Source: Coniferiporia sulphurascens
Lineage: Eukaryota > Basidiomycota > Agaricomycetes > Hymenochaetales > Hymenochaetaceae
Reading direction: 5' to 3'
Assembly: GCA_002794785.1 (NCBI GenBank)
Contig: NBBA01000004.1
Span: forward strand, 496,001-560,000
DNA: 64,000 bases
A model generated the notes under the pieces. The model was given only the letters and a program-made list of their open reading frames with translations. It had not been told where the DNA came from and made no database searches. Position numbers and translations under genes: made by a program. Shown here piece after piece: positions 48,682 to 59,816 of this stretch. Each line of letters begins with the position of its first letter. Position 1 is the first letter of the stretch.

Positions 48682-49701
48682 TCTATCGTACAGCTTTCTC
48701 ATATAACACTGCCATTCGAATTTATCCGGTGTATGGAGCACGATTCACAGCCTGGCTCTATTGATTATGACTTTATGAATATTAATAGACCGTTGAAGGG
48801 ATTGAGCCCGTGGACCTGAAGGTCGGCAACCCCTCCACCTTTCTATAAATCTCTGCGGGCAGGGCAAGGTTAAAAAGCATGTGAACACACATGAAGGATA
48901 GACATTCCCTTCAAGTTCTTGCAAAGCATGGCCTCGCTTCCATTTGGAATTGGGACGGCGAGGTTGGGCTGATTACGCGAATGAACTTGATAACGGATTC
49001 CCTCTCCGGAAACAATGGCCTTGTGTTAGGGACTGGTAAGAATGCGTTTCCGGTTACTTTTGAATTATACGGCCCTTCGGTTGGGGCTTCCTTCGCGAGA
49101 TCTTGATTTTGATGCACGCTCATATTGCTCGATTCCATATACACCGAAAAGGTTTCTCGGCGCAAGGAAGCGGCGATGCAGCGCGCTCTGTGTCATCATG
49201 GAATCACCTTTCAACCTTACCTGTGCTACTGCCGGAGCTTACGTTCATTTGTCGAATCTATTTCTTGGCGAGACTCAGCGTCCTACTAGTACTAGTCTCC
49301 GGGACTCAGCTATGTTTCCCAGGATTGAATGGTAGGCATAGAACATATTTTCTGTGCCTTTATCGATCCCTCCGTGTCGACGGAAGGAGGAGATGAAAGC
49401 TCGTGCATAACAAAGTGGGACCCGACATTACTATTAACGGTTTTAAGTAAGGTTTTAGGATCGGCTATCGGGTCCCGTTGGGAACGGATGCTACCAAAAG
49501 AGGATAGGCGCCCGACTCGACGCGCGGTCAGTCCTGTGTGCCTTACATATAGTCTGCCGCTTTCTTGTGGGGTGCGGCGGCGGTGCATCAGCGATTAACG
49601 ATTCTTCCGATGGAATGACTGCAGCCCGGGGCACCTATGTACACACAATATAAAACCCCCCGGTCGTCTCCGGCTCTCACTAGTTGTGGTCCTCCTTAAT
49701 C
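48682..49701. other. spacer between copies 3 and 4
   Basis: No gene. The stretch from about 49030 to 49640 is related to 50790-51320 upstream of copy 5, marking the tandem unit. Confidence 0.5.
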
Positions 49702-50341
49702 ATGCTCTCAAAACTCCCCGTTCTCTCCCTCATAGGCTTGGCCTCCCTCCAAAGTCAGCGTGTTCCCCTCCACGTTCTTCTATATACTGGGATTAATATT
49801 TCTTGTTATACTGTAGCTATCCGTTCGCAGTTCACCACTGCTACGGTATTCCCTGGCGATTCGGGGGCTATCTCCAGCTTGAAAGGACAAATTGAGGGCA
49901 CCGGCAAAGACGGCACAACTTATGTTCTTTCAGGCGTTGTTTCTTCCGGCGACGTTACCGCGGAACTCGTAACGGGTTAGTCATTCTGCATAGGCCGTTT
50001 GTTCTCAAGCTAACTGACACTTGGATTTCTTCCCAGCTACACTCGTCGAGGACGCTACACATCTGTCCGAGCTTATCATAATATCCACGGAAGGTGCAAC
50101 AGCCAAGCTTATCGAAGACTGCAGCTATAATGCACAGCTTGAGGGTGCCTGCACTGAAATTAATGAAATCGTTGGACCATCTTTTACTATCGATTCGACT
50201 GCAACGGCGACGGGCGTAATCTCGCTAAACCCGGTGGTACTAGCCACAGCAAAGTCTGCCGCGAGCCGCTCGCACGGCGTGGCCCTCCTTTCGGTCGTGC
50301 CGCTGCTGTCTTTGGGTTTGGGACTCCTGTTGCATGCGTAG
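49702..50341 (+). CDS. small secreted, probably GPI-anchored protein, copy 4
   Basis: Exons 49702-49753, 49817-49975 and 50037-50341 give 171 residues. Signal peptide (MLSKLPVLSLIGLASLQ), GQIEGTGKDGTTYVLSG, TLVEDATHLSE, cysteines in IEDCSY and GACTE, hydrophobic end LLSLGLGLLLHA. Closest in sequence to copy 5 (both have FPGDSG in exon 2). Intact. Confidence 0.75.
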
Positions 50342-51391
50342 TCTCTCGTGCAAATTTCTCACATTATGGTACTGCGTACTACAATTTATGTCCTGTATGA
50401 TAAATGGTACACTCTATTGATTATGACGCAACGAGCACGAGCCGACCGCTGTAGGGATCAGGCCTCGTTGACCTGAGGTGGGTAGCATGGTGGCCGATGC
50501 CCCCCCCTTTTCCAACTCCCTGTAAGGTTAAGAAACATGTGGACTGGGGACACACTTACATGTAAACGATGAAACCGTTGCGAACTCGGCTACTAGTATC
50601 CACTGGCCTTTAATATAGCCTGATGGCGGTCGGCAGTGCTTACTTTATTTTTCCCCTAAGCATTGAGTGAGCCATCAGCCTTAGTCATAAATTAAGAATG
50701 GCTGAATTATGCTGCGAACTCGATTGAACTCCTGCCAAGGCTTCGTCGACAGGTTCCGCGGAAGTATTGTGGTAAGGTCCGAGTCTGTCTTCGGTTACTG
50801 TTGGATTGCGCAGCCCTCCAATTGAGGATTACTTCGCAGGATTTTGATTTTGATGAACGATCATGTGTCCACCTACACCAAAAAGGTTTCTTAACGAGGG
50901 AGTAGCGATGCAGCGTGGGTTGCGCCAATGGGTCACATTTTTGTACTACTACCGGAGCTTACGTGTATTTATTTGTTCGTCTCCGGCAAGAGTCTATTTC
51001 TTGGCAGGACTCACTACGGGGCTAAGACTCCGGGACCCGGCTAGGTTGCCCGGGATTGAGTGCTCCTCTACGCTTTCATCAATCCTTCTGTGTATGATAG
51101 AGAGGGGATTTGAGAACCCGAGTACGACAAAGTGGGACCCGACACTGAGTATGTAAGGTTTCAAGATTGGTAATCAGGCCCATCGGGAAGGGATAGGCGC
51201 CCGACACACGCGTGGTCCGGTCCCGGCCCGGTGCCTGCTGCCTTCTTGTGGGGTGCGGCGGCGGTGCAGCAGCGATTAACGGTCCTTCCGATGGAATAGC
51301 TGCAGCCTGAGGGACGCACATGTACACACGTATAAAATCTCACTAGTCGTCTAGGGCTCTCCGGTGTAGTTGTTGTGGTTTATCCTTAATC
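50342..51391. other. spacer between copies 4 and 5
   Basis: No gene; related to the spacer before copy 4, including the promoter-proximal segment around TATAAAA at about 51330. Confidence 0.5.
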
Positions 51392-51403
51392 ATGCTCTCA
51401 AAT

Positions 51404-51658
51404 TATTAAATAAATATAACGAATGATATAAATATAGTACGTGGTCATATGAACAACCACCTTACTAAGTGAACGATAACACAACGATAACGCCATACGA
51501 TAGGAGCTAGTTAGTTATAGTAGTACTAGCCCACGGAACGTGTATATAAGGGGAGCTGGTCTTGCCCTAGAAATACATCGGTTTACGCTGATAACCCACC
51601 TTGCCTGAACTTCACCACTGCACCTCACCGTCTACCACAACATGCGTAGATTTTAAGA
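51404..51658 (+). repeat. 5' LTR of the copia element
   Basis: 255 bp, starts TATTAAATA and ends TTTTAAGA, with a TATATAAG promoter-like box at about 51543. Differs from the 3' LTR at two positions, both CpG in the 3' LTR and TpG or CpA here. Confidence 0.9.
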
Positions 51659-51669
51659 GGTTATGAGCC
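51659..51669 (+). promoter_or_regulatory. primer-binding site (half-tRNA, initiator Met type)
   Basis: GGTTATGAGCC begins directly after the 5' LTR. It is complementary to the anticodon stem-loop (GGCUCAUAACC) of eukaryotic initiator tRNA-Met, as used by Drosophila copia and yeast Ty5, not to a tRNA 3' end. Confidence 0.7.
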
Positions 51670-51727
51670 TTGACTCTATAACTAACGAAACGATTAACAA
51701 AAAATACAATCCTCACATAACGAAATT

Positions 51728-54700
51728 ATGTCTGACGGACAGAAACCAAACACTCGTGAGCAAACACGTTTGCAAAAATTATCAGGATTACGAATAATAG
51801 CTAACGAACTAAAAATAATGTATACACAGTCATCAATGATCGAAGAACTCGAAGAAAAAATTCAAAAAGCTAAAGATAGCAAAAGGTTGGTCGACCTAAT
51901 ACTTCAATGTAACTTAAGACAAATACCTATTAACGGAACGGAACAACAAATACAAGACTGAATAAACAGGTATGACAATTCTACTAAAGACGAAAAATCA
52001 AAAATAAGAACTGATTATAAACTGGAACTAACGAATCACGCTAAAGATTTAGGAATATCAGATCAAGGAAAATCATCCGAAATCAGATATTGAATAAGTA
52101 CGTATTTGGGCATATCAGATCCAAATGAAAAAGCTCAATTTAAAATTGATAATCCATATATTAAGCCAGAAGAAGAAGAAGAAGAAAGCGATAACAAAGA
52201 AGACGACGATAAAAAAGAAGAAAACTCCGAAGAATCCAAAAATAAACCATCACGTGAGCCATCAGAGCCATCTGACCCTGACGATTCAGACGCTAACGAT
52301 ACCGAGGAAGATGAACCGAGTATGGCAACTAAACTCGCGGAACTCCAGAAATTCTTCGACGGAATCGAGAAACTCGACGGGCACAGAAACTACAAACTCT
52401 GGAATTACAGAGTCCGCAGCGCCATCGAGAGTGCAGGTTACGGTAACCTGCTCACTAACTCCCCAGGAACTGGAGAGGCTGGTATATCAAGCGCTTTATA
52501 TAACGGCATTATGTGCACTATGCCCGACAAAATATTGGCTTATTATCTTAATTTTAACAAAGATATTCCAGCGCTACTCAAAGCGCTTGACGGACGATAT
52601 AACGTCCAGACAACAATTACAAAGGGCTTTAACGAGGCTGCCCTTTTTGATATCAGAGGTCATGTCAGCCATTTCGATGGAACGCTCGATAACCTCAGCA
52701 ATAAATATGAGGAACTAATAGCCCAAGGGGTAAAAGTTTCAGAGTCGACATACATATCGGCTATTACGAGGGCAACGCCCGAACAATATCAATATGTACT
52801 CACACAGAGTGAGTTATACATAAAAACAATCAACGAAACAAATCCAGACAAAGATGAAATTGAACTAACCCCTCAATTTTTACTAACGGCACTGAGAAAC
52901 GCCTTTGAGGGGTGGCGTAAAAACCATCAGAGAACAGGAGCGGCAGCTAATCACCTGCCCAAGGACGAGCGGAACCACCCCTATTTCAGGGGCCGCGGAC
53001 GCGGTAACAGCCGCGGAGTACAACCACGAGGTCGCGGCTATAGAGGCCGTGGAGGATACATACGAGGAAGAGGATGAGGGGGATATTCCCCTAACCAACA
53101 ATCACACGTTATTAAGTGCTACAATTGTAACAAACTAGGGCACTTCAGTAGAGATTGCTGGGTGCCAAAAACGGAATGGACGAAGGCAGCCCAAAAGAAG
53201 AAAGAGGACGCGAACGACGACAAAGGAAAAGGGAAGGAAACGGGTGCGTCAGCGGCACCGACATCGACTGGGGCAAGTGCGGCCCAGGCTAAACATACCG
53301 CAGCAGCAGCAGCAACAAACGTCGCATCGAGCTCTCGCATCGAATTAAGCGCCGTAATCGGCCAAGGCGAAATTGGCGCCTTCATAACTGAAGTTGACGA
53401 TAACGATTTCGACATGGGAGAATTCCCAATTTATTCATATAACGACTTCCTTGACAAAATAGGAAATTACGACAGCGCAATGGAAGACGTGGATGATAAT
53501 AATTTAAACGTAAGCATTAACGCTATATTAACTGAAAAATTTGCTAACAATATTTATTCCTCAATGGACATAATTGATACTGGTGCAACGATACATCTAA
53601 CACCATATCTAAATCGACTACGAAATACGTATAAAACCGACACGATTACGATAACGGCCGCAAACAAAACAATGTTTATGGCAAACATAGTAGGGGATCT
53701 TAAGCTTTACATCCCCAACGGACACTCGGTAAGTGTCATAAAATTATCAAACGTATACTACAATCCTAAAATGAATATGACATTAGTCTCTCAAGGACTT
53801 CTATGTCAAGACGGCTACGAATTTATTTATAAACAAAATGAATGCATAATAAAGTATCCTAATGGATCTTTATGCGGAAAAATTAAAAATACAAATGGAT
53901 TGTATAGTATATTTAACAATGATGTACAAGCGGCTACAAAAAATGTAACATTATTTGAACTTCACAAAAAACTCGGGCATATAAGTTATGCTTACATAAA
54001 ACGATTACTAAAAGAAGATCAAATTACAAATCAAAAAATATCAAATTATGACGAAACTCAATGCACAATCTGCATAGAAGCAAATATAAAAAGAATGCAA
54101 ATCCCAAAATTACGATTTTCAAAGTTAGCCGAAAAATTTGGCGATCACATACACATGGACATATGGGGTCCAGCATCCACACATGCTATTGGAGGATATA
54201 AATATCTTCTAACACTTGTAGATGACGCTACAAGATGGATAGAAATGATTTTATTAAAAACAAAAGACGAAGGCTTAAAAGCGTATACAATTTGGGCTAC
54301 TATGCTCAATACCCAATTCAATATAAAAATAAAAATATTACAAAGCGATAACGACACAGTGTTTTTAAGTAAACAATTCACTGAATATTTAGAAAAAAAT
54401 GGAACAATACGAAAGCTGACTGTTCACGATACGCCACAACAAAATGGAGTAGCAGAACGATCACATCAAACGATTTTAAACAATACATGAGTAAATCTGC
54501 TACAAGCAAAATTACCACCCAGTTTATGGGGAGAAGCTGTAAAATACAGTACTTACGTTTACAATAGAACGCCAAAGAGCGCTATTGAATTTAAAACACC
54601 ATATTCAAAACGATATAACGAAAATTACAATATAGACGATTTAAAAGAATTTGGTCAATATTGCATAATAAAACAAGAAGACGTAAATAAATTACAACCA

Positions 54701-56572
54701 AAAGGAATATATGCACAATGGCTAGGATTCGACCAAGAAAGTAAAGGTCATAGAACCTATCACAACAGAAAAATCACAGTCGAACGAAATCTACAATTTT
54801 TAGATTCTCCACCATCTAAAATTGAAGGGGAGAATATAACTGAAAAACATAACGAGCAAATAAAAGAATTAACAAATGAAAGACCAATAAGAAATATTAA
54901 ACCAACAAAACGATCATTAGGTCTAAACTTTGACGAACAAAATACAGTCGCTTATCTTACGGAATTTAATCAATTCAATACGGAATTAATAGGCGATCCG
55001 AATTCATATCAACAAGCGATCAATAGAATTGACGCAAATCAGTGGATCACGGCAATGAAAGAAGAAATAAAAACGTTAATCGAAAGATTTACATGGAAAA
55101 TCATTGATCCACCAAAAAAAGCAAACATAATTGGAACAAGATTTGTTTACAAAACAAAAAGATTAGCAAACGGAGAAATCGAACGTTACAAAGCAAGATT
55201 AGTAGTTCAAGGATTTGCCCAGAAAGAAGGCATAGACTACTACTCAAACGACACATTCGCTCCAGTAGCACGATTAGCTACAGTAAGAACAATATTAAGT
55301 TGGAGCGCAACAAACAATTACGAAATTCACCAAATCGATATAAAATCAGCTTACCTATACGGCGAATTAGAAAAAGACGAAAACATATACATAAAACCAC
55401 CACCAGGAAATCTAATTAAAATAAAACCTGGACAAGTTTTAAAACTAAACAAAGCCTTATACGGATTAAAACAAGCAGGCAGACGATGGTATAAAAAATT
55501 ATCAGAAATATTAATCGGAATTGGACTAACAAGAGCAGTCCAAGATAACGCAGTATTCCTAAGAAAAGATAAAGGAAAAACAATTCTAATACTTTTCATA
55601 CATGTTGACGACATAACGATATGTGGCTTAAATCTAAAAATAATAAAAGCCTTTAAAGAAGAAATAGGAAAACATGTAAAATTCACTGACGGAAACGATA
55701 TACATTGGTTACTCGGCATTGAAATTGAAAGAAACCGAGATGAAAGAATCATAAAATTAAGACAAAAACATTATATTGATAATATAATAGAAAAATATAA
55801 ATTAAAAGACGCTGCAATGGTACAAACACCAATGACACCAGGTCAAGTGTTAAAATCACTCGAAAATCCAACTAATGAAGAATTAAACTTCATGAACCAA
55901 ATACCATATATGAACATGGTTGGAGCGTTACGATATGCAGCAGATTGTACGAGACCTGACATATCATTCGCAACAGGTCAATTTGCTAGGCATTTAAATA
56001 AACCTAGTATTGAACATTACAATGCAGTAAAACACTGTTTTAAATATTTAAAAGGAACGAACGATTATTGGTTAATACTCGGTGGAAAAGAACCAATCGA
56101 GTTAATCGGATACACTGACGCTGACGGAATGACACAAGAAGGCCATAAAGCAATATCAGGATACATATTCCAAATAGGAAATGCAACGACATCATGGTCA
56201 AGTAAAAAACAAGAATTAGTGTCATTATCAGTATGCGAAGCAGAATTACAAGCTTTAACTCATGGAGTAAAAGAAGCTATATGGCTACGAAGACTGGTTG
56301 AAGAGGTACTGCAGACCTTAGATACACCTACGAAGATATTATGTGATAATCAAGCAGCCATAACAATAGTAAATTCAACAGAACAAAAATATACGCAACG
56401 AACAAAACACATTGATATACGAAAAGACTTCTTACGAGATTATATTGAAAATGAAACCATATCAGTTTCATATATTCCAACTGGACAGCAAAAGGCTGAT
56501 ATTATGACGAAAGCGCTAACGATTGAATTAATCAAACGTTTTACAAGTCTACTCCGCCTAGTAAAAGTTTGA
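51728..56572 (+). pseudogene. copia gag-pol polyprotein frame with four internal TGA codons
   Basis: A single frame of about 1,615 codons runs from the ATG at 51728 to the TGA at 56570-56572. It is interrupted only by TGA at 51959, 52091, 53075 and 54488. Landmarks: gag region LDGHRNYKLWNYRVR; knuckle CYNCNKLGHFSRDC at about 53118; protease IIDTGATIHL; integrase HMDIWG, SDND and GVAERSH; reverse transcriptase RLVVQGFAQKEG and catalytic HVDD; RNase H YTDADG, CEAEL and CDNQAA. All catalytic residues appear intact. Each TGA could be a CGA Arg codon hit by C-to-T change. I infer a recently inactivated copy, or less likely stop-codon readthrough. Confidence 0.85.
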
Positions 56573-56579
56573 AGGGGAG
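56571..56579 (+). promoter_or_regulatory. polypurine tract of the copia element
   Basis: GAAGGGGAG immediately upstream of the 3' LTR; it primes plus-strand DNA synthesis in LTR elements. The gag-pol stop codon overlaps its first bases. Confidence 0.8.
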
Positions 56580-56834
56580 TATTAAATAAATATAACGAAT
56601 GATATAAATATAGTACGTGGTCATATGAACAACCACCTTACTAAGTGAACGATAACACAACGATAACGCCATACGATAGGAGCTAGTTAGTTATAGTAGT
56701 ACTAGCCCACGGAACGTGTATATAAGGGGAGCTGGTCTCGCCCTAGAAATACATCGGTTTACGCTGATAACCCACCTTGCCTGAACTTCACCACTGCACC
56801 TCACCGTCTACCACAACGTGCGTAGATTTTAAGA
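56580..56834 (+). repeat. 3' LTR of the copia element
   Basis: 255 bp, identical to the 5' LTR except at two CpG positions. Confidence 0.9.
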
Positions 56835-57470
56835 CAAATCTACCTATTCTCTCGCTCATAGGCTTGGCCTCCCTTCAAAGTCAGTTTGTTCCCCCATGTT
56901 CTTCTCTACTATGAACCTATAAGCTGAAATGAATCCTTTCTGTTATACTGCAGCCGTCCGCTCACAGTTCACTACTGCTACGGTCTTCCCCGGAGACTCG
57001 GGGGTCATCTCCAGCTTGAGAGGACAAATTGAAGGCACCGGCAAAGACGGCACAGCTTATGTTGTTTCAGGCTTCGTTTCTTTCGGCGACGTTGGCGTAG
57101 AATCTATAACGGGTTCGCTATTTTGCACAGGCTGTATGTTTTCAAGCTTACCGACACCTTGCTAGCCACACTCGTCGAGGACGCTACGCACATGTCCGAG
57201 GTTATCGCAATATCCACGGGGAGTGTAACAGGCAAGCTCGTTGTGGACTGCAACTATGATTCCCAACTTGAGGGTTCCTGCATTGAAATCGAACACAATG
57301 TTTTACCATATGCTACTTTTGACTCGACTGCAACAGTGACGGGCGTAGTCGAGCTAGACCCGGTGGTGCTAGCCACAGCAAAGTCTGCTGCGAGAGTCTC
57401 GTACAGCGTACCTCTCCTTTCGGCCATGCCTCTGCTGTCTTTGGGCCTGGGGCTTCTGTTGCATGCGTAG

Positions 57471-59816
57471 TTTCCCGTACACGTACCACTGTCGCTCAAA
57501 TCTGTCCATAATGTAGTGCTTTACACCCAGTAAGCTAAGTATAGGGTGCATGGTACGCAGCCTGAATGGGGCCACGAATGCGAACCGACTGTCATAGAGA
57601 TAATGCCTGTAGGCCTGAAAGTCAGTGACATAGTCAAGGTGGCATCACCGTCCCTCCTTAAACTCTCTGCAAGGTCAAGGCAGAACAAGGTTAAGAAGCA
57701 TGCAGACTGAGGGCACACTGGCACTTGAAAATTGGCTGTCAATTGTAATCTTTACTCTCATGGTCTGAGGACGGCCCACTCAGTGAATATTTGTTTTGTT
57801 CGTCCCTCACCTAAGTATTGAATGCGCTGACTGTTAGATATATATAAAAGGGCCGAATTACGCTTTGAATTTGAATGAACTCCTGCCAAGGCTTCGTCAC
57901 ATCCGGCAGGCGTGGGCGCAGGTACGAAGAAGAGAGAAGAGGAAGAAAAAAAGATTTGGATCCGCCTTTTGTATGCGTGTTTTTGATGCGCGAGCGGGAG
58001 CGAAAGGGGCGCGCCACTGCAGAGCGGGGGTCCCGCGGGAAAGGATTACTACCAAAAAATTATTGGGGGGCGAAGCCCTCCAGTTATCCGGTTAAGGGCC
58101 TCCAAAAAGCTAGATTAGTCAGCAAGGCGTGGTGGCTGTGTGGCCCCCCCCCCGTGAGAACATGCTCTTACTCCTCAAGCCTGCCTTAAAAGAAAGCCGT
58201 CCCTTGCTCAACTAGGATTAAGCCGTGAGTCAAAGCTTCGCCTCCCCACTCTATGTGGGCTCCCCACATATATTATCACAGTTTTAATGTCTTTCTTTGG
58301 TAGTAAATTTCACACTCTGATATGCGCGTTTATTTTCATTCCCGCGCATATACCCACCTCACGCTCGATACACCGAGCGCTGAGGTGAGTAGTACAACGC
58401 TACATTCCATTTTTCATTTACTTATCTATTACCTAGAATATATTTAGGTAATTTGTCTTCTTTAAACCTCACGCTCGATACGCCGAGCGCTGAGATATAT
58501 ATTTAGTTCAATAATTTTCTCGATGGAATTTTGGAGTATCTTTGTTTTTGTTATGCCGAAGTTCTGTGTTTTGTGGTTTGGATTATATCACTGATATTAT
58601 AGTACTAACTACGACTTGAATACCACCACTGAAAAGTATGCGCATTGCGAAGCATGCTACTTACTGGGTGCCTATGTAGTGTACGAACTCAAAGCTTGAG
58701 GCTTGAGCTGTGCTAGATTACTTTTATTTCAACATGTAGTTTGATTTTATCAAGTTCCGGCGGCGAACAGTAGGATATACGGAATGTTACTAATAATAGT
58801 AGAAGAGACTATACTACGACGGGCTCGGGAGAGGAATATTCCGCACCGGACCAGCCTGAACTCGTGCGGGTGGGCAATTGCTATAACGAGTGATTCAAAG
58901 TTCAAACCCATCGTGGCAAGTTCCCAGCTGCTTAGAGTTCTTTGATCGCATAGTACCGGGACAGTACTCACAATTACGATTTAGTAGCATGTTCTGACGC
59001 GAGATGAGGTAGAGGAAACGATTTGTGAAGCAGGTATCGACGGTGATGACCGAATTAACAATGACGGTGCGAGTTCAAAGTTCGTCTACACCTTCTAGTA
59101 TCTTATCATTACACGAATCTAAGTATCTGCTATCTTAATATGATACAGAGTTTGTGAAGGCGAGATTAGACATCCAAGCCTGTGAAGCCTCTTCACTTAT
59201 CCGAACTTTCCGAATGGCGCCTGCACAGTTGAAATATTTGTCAAAAGTTTGAGATGATTGCTCGTATAGATCCGCTTGAATATCATGGTAACGTACTAAA
59301 TTCGCAGCTGACTTTCCCAAACCAATTCAAGGAGAGAGCAGGTCACCGCGTTTTGCTAGGTGGTACGCCATTTCCCCCTCTCCCCCCTTCCCTTCCTCTA
59401 GGTGTAGCGGTACATCATAGAGAATACAGAACGTGTTTACGCCCCGTGCAGTGACAGGGTACTTTTATTATCCGCGGGGACTCCCTCGCCCCTTCTGATA
59501 CATGAAAACAAAAAAAAGTACTAACACCGCCTTGAATAGATTATCTTCCGCGGACGACACACACGCAGCTTTGACTTCATCATAAACGTACGAATGTCAC
59601 AATTACAACCCGAGTCCAAGAAAATGTTATTTAAGAACTATCTTACAAGCCTCCGAAGGCGCAAGAACACGAACAAGACGAAAGTAGTAAGGAGGAGAAT
59701 CGGATACACGAAGACGGACAAGAAAGTGATAAGCTAAGTAGGTACGGGAAGTGGGGTTCAATATGTTATGGGACTGTTTACCATCCAAAGAACTAATTAC
59801 TCAAGCGACGAAGCCA
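57471..59816. other. intergenic region after the GPI family array
   Basis: The first 450 bp repeat the tandem-unit spacer (GAACTCCTGCCAAGGCTTCGTC at about 57877). Two near-identical hairpin elements occur at 58355-58387 and 58466-58495 (CTCACGCTCGATA, 3-nt gap, GAGCGCTGAG). The rest, to 59816, shows no gene that I can support. Confidence 0.5.
58355..58495. repeat. pair of short hairpin repeats
   Basis: Two copies about 110 bp apart of an imperfect palindrome with the stem CGCTCG...CGAGCG and outer CCTCA/TGAGG pairs. They could be structured 3' ends, recombination sites or transposon remnants. Confidence 0.5.

Larger units (their letters stand above)
51404..56834 (+). mobile_element. Ty1/copia LTR retrotransposon, complete
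   Basis: 5,431 bp with two 255-bp LTRs (51404-51658, 56580-56834) that differ at only two sites, flanked by the 5-bp duplication CAAAT (51399-51403, 56835-56839). Primer-binding site and polypurine tract sit exactly at the LTR edges. The internal domain order is gag, zinc knuckle, protease, integrase, reverse transcriptase, RNase H, which defines the copia superfamily. Base composition is far more A-rich than the surrounding genes. LTR ends are TA...GA rather than TG...CA. Confidence 0.93.
51392..57470 (+). pseudogene. GPI-anchored family, copy 5, split by a copia element
   Basis: Exon 1 starts at 51392, is broken after 12 bases inside the signal-peptide code by the copia element (51404-56834), and resumes at 56840-56879 after a CAAAT duplication. 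Exons 2 and 3 are 56954-57112 and 57166-57470. Both later exons are intact with TLVEDATHMSE, two cysteines and a hydrophobic end. The insertion separates promoter and start codon from the rest, so this copy is disrupted, probably recently. Confidence 0.8.

Noticed and set aside
44649..57470. Regularly spaced repeats as a CRISPR-like array
   Set aside because: The repeats are whole spliced genes with diverged spacers in a eukaryotic genome, not short direct repeats.
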